Below are positions 27,563 through 37,636 of a stretch of 64,000 bases of DNA, in pieces (the first letter of the stretch is position 1; every line of letters begins with the position of its first letter). The position numbers were made by a program, and so were the translations under genes. The stretch lies in NCBI GenBank assembly GCA_025499705.1, contig JAFMVE010000028.1:1-64000 (forward strand). The letters run 5' to 3'. The stretch is from Carboxylicivirga caseinilyticus. Its GTDB lineage: Bacteria; Bacteroidota; Bacteroidia; Bacteroidales; Marinilabiliaceae. The notes under the pieces are model-generated. The model saw only the letters and a list, made by a program, of their open reading frames with translations. It was not told where the DNA came from and made no database searches.

Positions 27563-28737
27563 GAATACTATTGATTGTAATGGCTTGTATTTATGCGATA
27601 AGTTCCAATGCGCAGAATACAATTGAGGAGGTTTTGGCAAATATCGAAAATAATAATAAAACACTACAGGTATTAAGAGCTGAAGCAGATGTTGTTAAAA
27701 TGCAGAATAAAGTCGGACTAAATCCTTCAAATCCTGAAGTACAGTATACATATCAGTGGGGAAAGAATGAATCAATGGGAACCAGAAGTGAGTTAAGTAT
27801 AATTCAAACTTTAGATTTTCCAACTGCTTATTTGTACCGGGGACAAATGGCTAATGCATTAATTAATAAAGCTGACATAGATTATAAAATTGCTTTTAAT
27901 GAAGTAATGTTGAATGCTGTTGAGCTTTGCTATCGGGCTTTTTATGGCAAAATGTTAATAGATGAATATCAAAAGCGGTTAGATCATGCAGAGAGTATTG
28001 CCGAAGTTTATAGGTACAAGCTTGAAACTGGTGATGTTAATATTATTGAGAGTAATAAGGCTCAGTTAAATCTGCTGAATGCAAAGAATAATCTGGTTGT
28101 TTTAAAAGCGGATCAACAAGCAGTAATTGAAAAACTCACAGGTATAAATGGCGGATTACCTATTGATATCACCCAACTATTGATTGTTCATGCAACATTA
28201 CCTGAAGATTTTGATACATGGTTTACAAATATGAAAGAGGTAATGCCTGAAATGATTAGTCTGCAGAAAGGTGTTGAAGCAAACCGAAAAAAGGAACAAT
28301 TGAATAGGGCATTGTCTTTACCCAAGCTTTCAGGAGGTTATAGCTCCGAGAAAGGATTAACGGATAGTTTTAAAGGGATTAATATGGGGATTAGTATTCC
28401 GTTGTGGGAGAATAAAAATACAGTTAAACAGGTGCAGTTAAAGATTGTCTCATTGGAGAATCAGATGGAAGATTTACAATTACAGGCTTATCATGGATTA
28501 AAATCTTTGTATAATAAAGCCGAGAGTTTGAAGAGTACGATTGATGATTATCAGCAGGTGCTTGATAAATTGCATAGTAATGAATTACTTAAGATTGCAT
28601 TGGATGCCGGAGAAATATCTGTACTTGATTTTATTGTTGAACAATCTATTTATTACGAAGCAATTGAAAACTTTGTATCTGTTCAACTTCAATACGATAC
28701 AACAATGGCTCGTTTGAATTATTTTCATTACAAATAA
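27559..28737 (+). CDS. TolC-family outer-membrane factor (CzcC/CusC type)
   Basis: 392 residues, slightly short for the family. Signal peptide (about 1-19, ending SNAQ), then long helical segments in two repeats: ANIENNNKTLQVLRAEADVV, VELCYRAFYGKMLIDEY, and the C-terminal YNKAESLKSTIDDYQQVLD with the typical LDFIVEQSIYYEA. It forms the outer-membrane channel of the efflux complex. Start overlaps the pump stop (ATGA), so translation is coupled. A hairpin terminator follows. Confidence 0.9.
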   Translation: MRILLIVMACIYAISSNAQNTIEEVLANIENNNKTLQVLRAEADVVKMQNKVGLNPSNPEVQYTYQWGKNESMGTRSELSIIQTLDFPTAYLYRGQMANALINKADIDYKIAFNEVMLNAVELCYRAFYGKMLIDEYQKRLDHAESIAEVYRYKLETGDVNIIESNKAQLNLLNAKNNLVVLKADQQAVIEKLTGINGGLPIDITQLLIVHATLPEDFDTWFTNMKEVMPEMISLQKGVEANRKKEQLNRALSLPKLSGGYSSEKGLTDSFKGINMGISIPLWENKNTVKQVQLKIVSLENQMEDLQLQAYHGLKSLYNKAESLKSTIDDYQQVLDKLHSNELLKIALDAGEISVLDFIVEQSIYYEAIENFVSVQLQYDTTMARLNYFHYK

Positions 28738-28757
28738 ATAAATCCCAATGATAATTC

Positions 28758-28793
28758 AGGCCTGTTCTTTTTTTGAATGGGCCTTTATTTTTT
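28758..28793 (+). terminator. Terminator of the metal-efflux operon
   Basis: AGGCC (28758-28762) pairs with GGCCT (28780-28784), extended by imperfect TGTTC/GAATG pairing, followed by a T-rich tail. Confidence 0.75.
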
Positions 28794-28887
28794 ATTAGAA
28801 AATGGAAAGGATTGATTAATTGAGAGTTTTGACTTAAACTTATAGTAGTTTAAAGTTGTTAAGAAAAGTATAATAGTATCTGAATAT

Positions 28888-31800
28888 ATGAAAATCGGTC
28901 CTGCCACATTTTTATACCGACTAGATATTTTTTGCAGTATTTTATTACTGTGGAGCCTTGGAGTTGTTAGTGCTCATGGACAAGAGTTTCAGAATACGAT
29001 ACATCAGCAATGGCATTTTAATCATTTAACAGTAGACGATGGATTATCCAATAACTTTGTGCAGGCTATTAATCAGGATAAATATGGATATATCTGGATT
29101 GCCACAACTTTTGGGTTAAATCGCTTTAATGGGTTAAGTATCGAATGTTTTTATCATTCAGAATCAGATTCATCTTCTTTAAACTCAAATTATATTTCGT
29201 CTTTGTTTATCGATTCTCAAAAGCAATTACTGATTGGGACTGATAAAGGTCTTCAACAATTTAATTATCAAACACAAAATTTCATTAATGTTCCAATTCC
29301 GGATGGTATAAACTCACGCGAAGTTTTTTGTATAGCTGAAGATTTGGATAATCAATTGTTGGTAGGCACTTCAAGCGGACTTTATACAGGTTCTACAGAT
29401 ACTCGTGAATTTCAAAAAATAGAATTGAAACAACTAGGATTACCTAATGATTCTATTTATCGTATAAGAGTAGATGATAAAAATAATCTTTGGATAGCTA
29501 CTTATAAATCAGGTTTGCATTATTATAACAGAAAGCAAAACAGCATTAAAAGTTATGTATATCAACTAACTGATGAAAAAGGTTTACCGGATAACTGGAT
29601 TCATTATTTATACATCGATAAGGTAAATAGTCTCTGGGTTGGAACCTATAATACAGGATTCGCCAGGTTTAATCCATCAGATAGTACCTTTACGCATTAC
29701 TTCATTAATCCGAAGGAAGAGTTTACCAGGCGCATACGAACTATTTTTGAAGATACCAGAGGCAATATGTATATAGGTAGTCGGTCAGGTCTGTTTCTTT
29801 TTGATAAGGTATCAGGTAAATCAAGTCTTTATGCATTGGAGGATCACAGTATTTCAAAGTTAAGTCAGAATTCGGTGACTTGTAGTTTTGTAGATAAGCA
29901 TGATAATGTCTGGCTTGGAACTCATTCTGGTGGTGTGTCATATTTTAATACGCTTCAAAAAAAGTTTAATCATGTAAAGCAGGTAAAAAATGATTCCCGG
30001 TTTTTAAATTCAGGATCAGTTCATTGCTTTTCAAAGTATGGTGATAAACTATATATTGGCACAGAAAAAGGGATTAATGTATTTGATAAATCCAATAGAA
30101 GATTTAGTTACTGGGTTAATGATTTAGAAGATCCAAATTCATTAAGCTATGATGATGTTAAAGATATAGCCATTGAATCAAAAGATTCGATTTGGGTGGC
30201 TACCAATCGGGGTGGATTGAATTTATTAAATAGTAAGGGCAAAGTTATTAAACTCTTCAGACATGATAAATCCAATCCGTATTCATTGCCATCGGATAAT
30301 ATTTACAATGTATTTCTTGATAGTAGAAAGGATATTTGGGTTCTTTCTAATGACGATTGGGATAGGTTAAGTTCTGTGGTAAGCAGATATGACAGGAAAA
30401 ATGATCGTTTTATACATTACCGTAAGCCATTTTTTATGGGTTTTACTGAATCTTCTTCAGGAGAATTATATGTTGGTGGCTATAGAGGCTTTTATAAGTA
30501 TGATAGGAAGTCTGATGATTTTATTGCGTTTACGAACGATACGTTAATATTCAGGACGGATGTTCTGTTTGTTGATAACAATGATATTATTTGGGTGGGC
30601 AGTTACAAAGGCTTATCCCAATACAATTTTAAAACGGACACGTTTATTGATGTATCAAAGGAGCTCGACCTTGGAGCAAAAGAGATTTATGGCATCGTAG
30701 GTAAACAAAATACACTTTGGATATCATCAAACAATGGTTTGATAAGGATAAATGATATTGAGCATCTTTCAGGAAAATCAGTAAATACTTTTGTTGCAGA
30801 TGATGGCTTGCAAAGCAGGGAATTTAACTATAATGCATATTTTTTAGATGAAGATGGATATTGCTATTTTGGTGGAGATAACGGTTTTAATGTCTTTCAT
30901 TCTGATAGTATTGTTGTAAACCCTTATCCACCTGAAATATATTTGTCTTCAATTAATATTGAGGGCAAAGAAGTGTTTTATGGTTCCAAATTAAAAGGAG
31001 AAGTCATTATAAATCAATCTGTTTATGAAACAAAAAAGATATATCTCAGTCATCAGGTAAGATCATTTACCTTGTCTTTTGATGTTTTACATTTTGCAAA
31101 TGCTAAATCCAATCGCTATAAATATAAAATTGATGAGAATGAAGAATGGACATATGCCGATGCAACCAATAACTACATAACATTCAGAAAACTGGCCCCC
31201 GGAACTCATCCCTTGATAATTTATGGAATCAATTCAGATGGTGTAGAAAGTTTACATCCTGTTGATTTAATAGTTGTTGTACATCCGCCTCTTTGGCGTC
31301 ATACCTGGTTTATTTTATTATTAGTTGTGCTACTTACAGTAATGGTGTTTGTTATCATCTATTTGCGGGAAAGACGGTTGATAAAACAAAAACAACGCCT
31401 TGAAAGGATAGTTCAACTGAAAACAAAAGAGTTGGTTTTAAGAAACGAGGAGTTGAGTAAACAAAAGGAAGAGATAGAAGAACAAAAAGAAGAAATAGTA
31501 AGTCAGCGGGATACCATTTTTCATAACAACAGATTGTTGGAAGAGTATGCCAATGAACTTGAAAATAAAGTTGCTCAGCGTACTGCAGATCTTGATAGGG
31601 CTAAAGAAAAAGCAGAGGAAAGCGATCGTTTAAAAACATCATTTCTTAAGAATATAAGTCACGAAATACGTACTCCACTTAATGCCATTATCGGTTTTAT
31701 TAATGTGATTGGTGATGATTTAAGCAATCCGGATAATCAAAACTATTTTGAAATTATCAAATCCAGTGGTTACACTCTTATGAAAACAATAGAAGATGTG

Positions 31801-32373
31801 ATTGATTATGCTAAAATAGAAACCGATGCGATAAGTGTGTATATTGAACCAACTTCAGTACAAAGTTTATTGGGTGAATTACTCGAATTTTATGAAAGTG
31901 AATTGATAAAACACAATAAAGACTCGGCGCAATCAGTTCAAATAAAAATCAGTCATTTGGTTGATGATTTTGGTGATGTTGTTTACTCTGATAGGGCCCG
32001 ATTAAAACAGATTATCGGTAATTTACTGAGTAATGCCATTAAATTTACACATCAGGGTGAAATAACTTTTGGGGTATGTTATGCATCTGAGTGGTATTTC
32101 GGATTTTATGTGCAAGATACCGGAATAGGAATTAATAAAGTTGATCAGGGAAAAGTCTTTGATCGTTTTCGAAAAATAGAAGAAAATACCCAAAATCTTT
32201 ACAGAGGTGGTGGATTGGGCTTGTCTATTTCAAAGTACCTTGTTGAATTATTGGGTGGTACAATTGAAGTTGAATCAGTACCGGGAGCGGGTAGTAATTT
32301 TAGTTTTGTTGTAAGAAATTATCGGAAAATAAATAAAAAATTCGATTCAACAATTATCAATCTGAATGACTAA
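28888..32373 (+). CDS. Two-component-propeller sensor histidine kinase, no receiver
   Basis: 1,161 residues. Signal peptide (about 1-32), about fourteen beta-propeller repeats (for example DKYGYIWIATTFGLNRFNG near 52-70; DKHDNVWLGTHSGGVSYFN near 336), a Y_Y_Y domain (about 725-790), a membrane helix (about 808-830), a coiled coil, then HisKA with LKNISHEIRTPLNA (His near 925) and HATPase with IGNLLSNAIKFTH, DTGIGI and GGGLGLSISKYL. Unlike hybrid two-component systems that control polysaccharide loci, it has no receiver or AraC domain and no regulator gene beside it. The cognate response regulator must be elsewhere. Confidence 0.93.
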   Translation: MKIGPATFLYRLDIFCSILLLWSLGVVSAHGQEFQNTIHQQWHFNHLTVDDGLSNNFVQAINQDKYGYIWIATTFGLNRFNGLSIECFYHSESDSSSLNSNYISSLFIDSQKQLLIGTDKGLQQFNYQTQNFINVPIPDGINSREVFCIAEDLDNQLLVGTSSGLYTGSTDTREFQKIELKQLGLPNDSIYRIRVDDKNNLWIATYKSGLHYYNRKQNSIKSYVYQLTDEKGLPDNWIHYLYIDKVNSLWVGTYNTGFARFNPSDSTFTHYFINPKEEFTRRIRTIFEDTRGNMYIGSRSGLFLFDKVSGKSSLYALEDHSISKLSQNSVTCSFVDKHDNVWLGTHSGGVSYFNTLQKKFNHVKQVKNDSRFLNSGSVHCFSKYGDKLYIGTEKGINVFDKSNRRFSYWVNDLEDPNSLSYDDVKDIAIESKDSIWVATNRGGLNLLNSKGKVIKLFRHDKSNPYSLPSDNIYNVFLDSRKDIWVLSNDDWDRLSSVVSRYDRKNDRFIHYRKPFFMGFTESSSGELYVGGYRGFYKYDRKSDDFIAFTNDTLIFRTDVLFVDNNDIIWVGSYKGLSQYNFKTDTFIDVSKELDLGAKEIYGIVGKQNTLWISSNNGLIRINDIEHLSGKSVNTFVADDGLQSREFNYNAYFLDEDGYCYFGGDNGFNVFHSDSIVVNPYPPEIYLSSINIEGKEVFYGSKLKGEVIINQSVYETKKIYLSHQVRSFTLSFDVLHFANAKSNRYKYKIDENEEWTYADATNNYITFRKLAPGTHPLIIYGINSDGVESLHPVDLIVVVHPPLWRHTWFILLLVVLLTVMVFVIIYLRERRLIKQKQRLERIVQLKTKELVLRNEELSKQKEEIEEQKEEIVSQRDTIFHNNRLLEEYANELENKVAQRTADLDRAKEKAEESDRLKTSFLKNISHEIRTPLNAIIGFINVIGDDLSNPDNQNYFEIIKSSGYTLMKTIEDVIDYAKIETDAISVYIEPTSVQSLLGELLEFYESELIKHNKDSAQSVQIKISHLVDDFGDVVYSDRARLKQIIGNLLSNAIKFTHQGEITFGVCYASEWYFGFYVQDTGIGINKVDQGKVFDRFRKIEENTQNLYRGGGLGLSISKYLVELLGGTIEVESVPGAGSNFSFVVRNYRKINKKFDSTIINLND

Positions 32374-32448
32374 CAATCATTTTGTTTGACTTATTTTAAA
32401 AGTTCAATCAAAAAAACTAGATTTAAGTTTATTATTTACCTGATTATC

Positions 32449-33507
32449 ATGATAGGCTTAAGTAAAAAACAAGGAAAATTTCTAAAAGAAGTAATTGATC
32501 AGTGGGAAGAGGATGAGGTGATAAATGAGTCGGAGAAAAAGAAGCTTGAAGACTCCATCGAAATTCGCTCATTTGAATGGAAAAAACTGGCTGAATATTC
32601 ATTTTGGATTGCAATGGTTTGCATTGTTATTGCTTTCGGGGCTATGTTTGCTGATAAATTATTGATTGATTTAGTAGAAAAGATATTTTCTTCTTCAAAC
32701 TTTACATTGTGTATTCTGTTTGCTGTTATTGCACTTGCAATTTATTATTGGGCTTATAAACGCAGCCATAAATATCCAAATAAAGTATATAGCAACGAAT
32801 TTATTTTAATAATGGCCATTTTATCGACAGCAACCTCTATTGGATACCTGGGGATGACATTGGATAATGGAAATGGTCATTTTTCGGTTTTGTTATTGAT
32901 TGCAGCTATCATATATGCACTCATTGGCCTTCTTTTTCCTTCTAAACTGGTTTGGATATTTGCAATACTTTCGCTAGGTGCATGGTTTGGTGCCGAAACG
33001 GGTTATGTATCCGGTTGGGGAGCCTATTATTTAGGAATGAACTATCCGCTGCGATTTGTTGTATTTGGTGCTATCCTTACAGGATTAAGTTTCCTGTTTG
33101 ATCGGATAAGCTTTTTACAGACCTTTAGAAAAAGTACTTACATATTGGGACTTCTTTATCTTTTCATTGCATTGTGGATTCTATCTATTTTTGGAAACTA
33201 TGGAGATGTTGATGAATGGTTTGATGTAAAGCAAATCAGTTTGATTTGGTATGGTGTAATATTTGGTTTGGTTGCAATCATAGCCATTTGGTGGGGACTA
33301 AAACAGGATGATTATACGAGTCGTAGTTTTGGTCTTACGTTCCTGTTTATTAATTTATATACCAAATATTTTGAATACTTCTGGGATGCAATGCATAAAG
33401 CCATCTTCTTTTTAATTTTAGCAGGTACATTCTGGTTGATAGGTAACAATGCTGAAAAAATCTGGAATCTGAAGTTTTTAAATAGAAAGGAAATATTGGA
33501 AGATTAA
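32449..33507 (+). CDS. DUF2157-type membrane protein
   Basis: 352 residues from the ATG at 32449. A longer frame begins with a TTG at 32386, but the ATG start gives a protein that opens with the soluble, charged region KKQGKFLKEVIDQWEEDEVI typical of DUF2157 N-termini, so I prefer it. After that come eight to ten hydrophobic segments (about residues 45-345). The function of the family is unknown. It is 75 bases downstream of the histidine kinase and may be co-transcribed. Confidence 0.75.
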   Translation: MIGLSKKQGKFLKEVIDQWEEDEVINESEKKKLEDSIEIRSFEWKKLAEYSFWIAMVCIVIAFGAMFADKLLIDLVEKIFSSSNFTLCILFAVIALAIYYWAYKRSHKYPNKVYSNEFILIMAILSTATSIGYLGMTLDNGNGHFSVLLLIAAIIYALIGLLFPSKLVWIFAILSLGAWFGAETGYVSGWGAYYLGMNYPLRFVVFGAILTGLSFLFDRISFLQTFRKSTYILGLLYLFIALWILSIFGNYGDVDEWFDVKQISLIWYGVIFGLVAIIAIWWGLKQDDYTSRSFGLTFLFINLYTKYFEYFWDAMHKAIFFLILAGTFWLIGNNAEKIWNLKFLNRKEILED

Positions 33508-33546
33508 TCTTTCACCCCGTTATTCTCTATATGCCTTTAAAAGCAC

Positions 33547-33554
33547 TATCTTTG
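33547..33554 (+). promoter_or_regulatory. -7 box TATCTTTG for the ABC-F gene
   Basis: Exact TAnnTTTG match. A start site about six bases later would leave only a very short leader before ATG 33572, which supports 33572 rather than the upstream TTG at 33566 as the start codon. Confidence 0.55.
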
Positions 33555-33571
33555 CACAAATTTTTTTGCGA

Positions 33572-35521
33572 ATGGTATCGATTAATCAGTTAACTGTTGA
33601 TTTTGGAGGTTTTAAATTATTTGAGGATGTTTCGTTTTTGATCAATCCCAAAGATCGTATTGGTCTGATTGGTAAGAACGGTGCAGGTAAATCAACTTTG
33701 TTAAAAATCATTGCAGGTCAGATGGAACCAACCTCGGGTTTGGTAACTAAACCGAAGGATTTTAAAATTGGTTACCTGCCTCAACATATGAATTACACTG
33801 ATACCCGCAATGTTGTTGACGAAGTTGAGTTGGCGTTTTCTGAAATTAAAGATCTGGAAAAAGAGATTGAATCAATTAATATAGAGATTGGGGAACGAAC
33901 TGATTACGAATCAGAATCGTATATGAAGTTGCTCGACCGATTAAACGAAAAAACAGAACGTTTCAACCTTATGGGTGGGGCTAATCATACCGGTTTAATT
34001 GAATCTACACTAAAAGGATTGGGTTTTGAACAGTCCGATTTTACAAGAAATACCGGTGAGTTTAGTGGAGGTTGGCGAATGCGTATTGAGTTGGCTAAGA
34101 TTCTTTTGGAACAGCCCGATATGTTTCTTCTGGATGAGCCAACAAACCATCTGGATATTGATTCAATACAGTGGCTTGAAGATTTCCTGAAAAATTATAG
34201 TGGAGCAGTTGTTCTAATCTCTCACGATAAAGCATTCCTTGATAATATTACCAAACGAAGTATCGAAATATCGTTGGGACGTATTTATGACTATAAGGCT
34301 AACTATTCGCGCTTTATGGAATTACGACAGGAAAGGAGAGAGCAGCAGTTAAACGCTTACAAAAATCAACAAAAGAAAATTGAAGATACCGAGAAGTTTA
34401 TAGAGCGATTCAGATACAAAGCCACTAAGTCGGTTCAGGTTCAGTCGCGTATTAAGCAATTGGAGAAAATAGATCGGATTGAGGTTGATGAGTTTGATAA
34501 AGCTGCTTTAAATATAAAATTTCCACCTTCACCACGTTCTGGAACAGTTGTAATAAAGGCTGATAGATTGAGTAAGGCGTATGGTGATTTGCTGGTTTTG
34601 GATGAGGTTGATATTGCCATTGAGAGAGGTGAAAAAGTTGCTTTTGTGGGTCGTAATGGTGAAGGAAAAACAACCATGGCCCGCATCATTATGAGTGAAC
34701 TTGCTCATCAGGGAAAGTTGGATTTAGGACATAATGTGAAAATCGGATATTTTGCACAGGATCAAGCCGAACGACTAAATGACAATCATACTATTTTTGA
34801 AACCATCGATTTAGTAGCTGTTGGAGACATTCGCACCAAAATAAGGGATTTGTTAGGTGCCTTCATGTTTAGTGGTGAAACGGTTGATAAAAAAGTTAGT
34901 GTTTTATCAGGAGGTGAACGTACTCGATTGGCAATGGTAAAATTGCTGTTAGAACCGGTTAATTTGCTAATTCTTGATGAGCCAACCAACCATCTTGACA
35001 TGCGCTCAAAAGATATTCTAAAAGAAGCTCTACGCGATTTTGAAGGCACAGTAATACTGGTATCTCACGATCGTGAATTTCTGGATGGATTGGTGGATAA
35101 AGTATATGAGTTTCGTCATCGAAAAATAAAAGAATACCTGGGTGGTATCTATTATTTCCTTGAAAAGAAAAAGCTTGAAAATCTGAATGATTTAAATCTT
35201 AAGTCAACTGATTCTTCTAAAAAGAATGATGAAAAAACAGAAACTGCTTCCAAGCTATCATATGAGGAAAGAAAAGAACTCAATAAGAAAGTGAAAAAAG
35301 CTGAACGTTTGGTAGCTGATTATGAAGTTAAGATTGCTAAGTTGGAGGGTGATTTGGAGCAATTGACCGAAGCTATGAACCTGCCTGATAATGCAGGTGA
35401 TGAGCAATTGTTCAAAGATTACCATCAGGCGGAAAAGCAGCTGGAATCGAAAATGGAGGAATGGGAAAATGCCCAACTGGAATTAGAGGATTTACAGGAA
35501 CAAAAAAATAAACTGGATTAA
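33572..35521 (+). CDS. ABC-F family ATPase (Uup/EttA-like)
   Basis: 649 residues from ATG 33572 (an in-frame TTG at 33566 would add two). Two ABC modules without membrane domains: Walker A GKNGAGKST and GRNGEGKTT, signature FSGGWRMR and LSGGERTR, Walker B LLDEPTNHLD in both. Between them is the ABC-F linker with the Glu/Arg-rich helix (IEDTEKFIERFRYKATKS). The C-terminal coiled coil (about 565-649) is long, as in Uup. Acts on ribosomes, clearing stalls or protecting from drugs; the exact member cannot be named from sequence reading alone. Confidence 0.93.
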   Translation: MVSINQLTVDFGGFKLFEDVSFLINPKDRIGLIGKNGAGKSTLLKIIAGQMEPTSGLVTKPKDFKIGYLPQHMNYTDTRNVVDEVELAFSEIKDLEKEIESINIEIGERTDYESESYMKLLDRLNEKTERFNLMGGANHTGLIESTLKGLGFEQSDFTRNTGEFSGGWRMRIELAKILLEQPDMFLLDEPTNHLDIDSIQWLEDFLKNYSGAVVLISHDKAFLDNITKRSIEISLGRIYDYKANYSRFMELRQERREQQLNAYKNQQKKIEDTEKFIERFRYKATKSVQVQSRIKQLEKIDRIEVDEFDKAALNIKFPPSPRSGTVVIKADRLSKAYGDLLVLDEVDIAIERGEKVAFVGRNGEGKTTMARIIMSELAHQGKLDLGHNVKIGYFAQDQAERLNDNHTIFETIDLVAVGDIRTKIRDLLGAFMFSGETVDKKVSVLSGGERTRLAMVKLLLEPVNLLILDEPTNHLDMRSKDILKEALRDFEGTVILVSHDREFLDGLVDKVYEFRHRKIKEYLGGIYYFLEKKKLENLNDLNLKSTDSSKKNDEKTETASKLSYEERKELNKKVKKAERLVADYEVKIAKLEGDLEQLTEAMNLPDNAGDEQLFKDYHQAEKQLESKMEEWENAQLELEDLQEQKNKLD

Positions 35522-35524
35522 AAT

Positions 35525-36259
35525 ATGGCTAAAGATCAAATGGTATTTGGTATACGTGCAGTAATTGAAGCTATTGCAGCAGGTAAAGAAGTTGATAAGG
35601 TATTTATAAAAAAAGGATTACAGGGCGACCTTTTTCAGGAGTTTCTGGATGAAGTGAAAGCTAATAATGTACCTTTTCAGTTTGTTCCTATTGAAAAATT
35701 AAACCGAATTACCCGTAAAAATCATCAGGGAGTAATTGCTTTTATTTCTCCGGTAGTATATCAGGATGCTGAGCAATTAATTCAGATGTTATATGATGAA
35801 GGAAAAGAACCTTTTGTAATAGTTCTTGATCAGTTAACGGATGTACGTAATGTTGGTGCCATTGCACGAACTGCCGAATGTGTTGGTGCAGATGCTATTA
35901 TTATTCCTGATAAAGGAAGTGCTCCTATTAATTCAGATGCCATAAAAACTTCTGCCGGAGCATTGCATACATTACCTGTTTGTCGTACTTCTAATTTGTT
36001 TAAGACAGTTGAGTATTTAAAAAATAGTGGTTTAAAATTAGTTGCTGCTACCGAAAAAGGTGCTGAGGCATACGATAAAATAGATTATTCCGGTCCGGTA
36101 GCACTTATTATGGGCTCAGAAGATACAGGTATCTCTAATCAGTTATTGAAAATAGCTGATTATAAGAGCTGTATACCTATTAAAGGTGATATTAAGTCAT
36201 TGAATGTATCTGTTGCAGCAGGGGTTTTAATGTATGAGATCCTAAAATCGAGACAGTAA
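35525..36259 (+). CDS. rlmB: RlmB-like 23S rRNA 2'-O-methyltransferase (TrmH/SpoU family)
   Basis: 244 residues. SPOUT knot motifs: ILDQLTDVRNVGAIARTAEC visible as VLDQLTDVRNVGAIAR (about 101-116), LIMGSEDTGIS (about 196-206) and IPIKGDIKSLNVSVAAGVL (about 218-236). An N-terminal substrate-binding domain (about 5-75) contains GIRAVIEAI. Expected to methylate a guanosine of 23S rRNA (G2251 in E. coli). It begins three bases after the ABC-F stop, so the two translation-related genes form an operon. Confidence 0.93.
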   Translation: MAKDQMVFGIRAVIEAIAAGKEVDKVFIKKGLQGDLFQEFLDEVKANNVPFQFVPIEKLNRITRKNHQGVIAFISPVVYQDAEQLIQMLYDEGKEPFVIVLDQLTDVRNVGAIARTAECVGADAIIIPDKGSAPINSDAIKTSAGALHTLPVCRTSNLFKTVEYLKNSGLKLVAATEKGAEAYDKIDYSGPVALIMGSEDTGISNQLLKIADYKSCIPIKGDIKSLNVSVAAGVLMYEILKSRQ

Positions 36260-36449
36260 TTTTTTTGACTAACGTTATTTTTGTTAGTAATACCTGTAAA
36301 TACTGGTAAAAAGGCAAACTTATACGGTGTTTTTGGTGTAAGGTTTCATGAATTTTGTCACCATAAATTTGATTTTTCTCATAATGTTTCTAAATTCGAA
36401 AGGTTTTGCGATGAAGAAAAATCAAATTTTTTAATCAAAAACATCGTTT

Positions 36450-37511
36450 ATGATCCACAAGGAAAGAGTCCTAAAGGCCCTCAATAACGAGCAACCGGAT
36501 AGAGTGCCGTTTTTTTATTGGGACGTACCCGAATTTGGTGTTAAGTTGATGAAACACCTGGGGTTAGAAAATCGTGATCAATTACTTGAGTATTTAGATG
36601 TTGATTTTCGATGGGTGGAACCAGACTATGTTGGCGAAAAATTAATAAAAGAAGAAGGCAAGAAGAAGGTTGATATATGGGGTGTTGGATATTCAAAAGT
36701 TAAAAATGGTGATTTTGAATATTGGGAAGCAACCAAATTTCCTTTGGAAGGAATTACTGACCCTGCCTTTCTCGATGATTATAACTGGCCAACCACAAGT
36801 CTGTTTGATTTCACAACATTGTCATCCAAGATTGAAAAGTATAAAGACTACGCTATTATGACCGCACCCGGTTATTCTTCGCCTGGCCTGTTCCGTATTA
36901 TACAGCGTTTGCTGGGACGTGAAGCTTTTCTGGATGTCATTATGTATCATCCCAAATTCTTCGAGAAATTATCTCAAAAGATTGTTGGTTTTTACACTGA
37001 TTTTATTGCTGAGTTCTTTGATAATGGAGGTGATAAAATCGATTTCATTCGTATCGCTGATGATTTTGGAACCCAAAGTGGGTTAGCAATCAGCAACGAT
37101 ATTTGGGAGCAATATTGTAAACCAGCAATTGAGGCTTTTACCGAAATCCCAAAACAACATGGAGTGAGGTTTTACATGCATTCCTGCGGGGGAGTGCGTA
37201 AATTATTACCAGAATTTATCAGCTTGGGAGCAAGTATTCTCGATCCGATACAAACCCGTGCCTTTGGTATGGAGCCGTTAGGATTGAAAGAGGATTTTGG
37301 TAATTACATTACTTTCTGTGGTGCACTTGATGAAGAATTGCTTCTGAGAAAAGGTACACCAAGAGAGGTAAAAGACGGAGTTAAACACCTTTTGGATATG
37401 ATGGCTCCTAAAGGTGGGTTTGTGTTAGGTCCGTCGCACAAACTAAAGGTAGAAACTCCGGTAGAAAATGTGGTTGCCATGTATGAGGCAGCAAAAGAAT
37501 GGACCTATTAG
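36450..37511 (+). CDS. Uroporphyrinogen-decarboxylase-family protein, MtaA/methyltransferase-like
   Basis: 353 residues with the UroD/MtaA TIM-barrel plan. The start has the NNEQPDRVPFFYWD form rather than the RQAGR motif of true uroporphyrinogen decarboxylases. A zinc site typical of corrinoid methyltransferase relatives is visible: HSCGG (His-x-Cys) near residue 239 and a Cys in FCGALDEE near residue 290. This suggests methyl transfer to or from a small molecule rather than heme synthesis. No corrinoid protein gene is adjacent, so the partner is unknown. A terminator follows. Confidence 0.8.
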   Translation: MIHKERVLKALNNEQPDRVPFFYWDVPEFGVKLMKHLGLENRDQLLEYLDVDFRWVEPDYVGEKLIKEEGKKKVDIWGVGYSKVKNGDFEYWEATKFPLEGITDPAFLDDYNWPTTSLFDFTTLSSKIEKYKDYAIMTAPGYSSPGLFRIIQRLLGREAFLDVIMYHPKFFEKLSQKIVGFYTDFIAEFFDNGGDKIDFIRIADDFGTQSGLAISNDIWEQYCKPAIEAFTEIPKQHGVRFYMHSCGGVRKLLPEFISLGASILDPIQTRAFGMEPLGLKEDFGNYITFCGALDEELLLRKGTPREVKDGVKHLLDMMAPKGGFVLGPSHKLKVETPVENVVAMYEAAKEWTY

Positions 37512-37534
37512 TCATTGAATAATCGCATTACTTG

Positions 37535-37564
37535 GCCTTATCTCACTGGGATAAGGCTTTTTTT
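37535..37564 (+). terminator. Rho-independent terminator
   Basis: GCCTTATC (37535-37542) pairs with GATAAGGC (37550-37557), followed by seven T residues. Confidence 0.9.
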
Positions 37565-37636
37565 ATGTTTTTGTCTATAGAATTATTGTTTAATAAGTAT
37601 TAGATTCGTATTCTAATAAATTAATACCTATAAATT

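Noticed and set aside
36281-36487. 68-codon frame between rlmB and the UroD-family gene
   Set aside because: Begins at a non-ATG codon, overlaps the start of the next gene in another frame and has no family resemblance.
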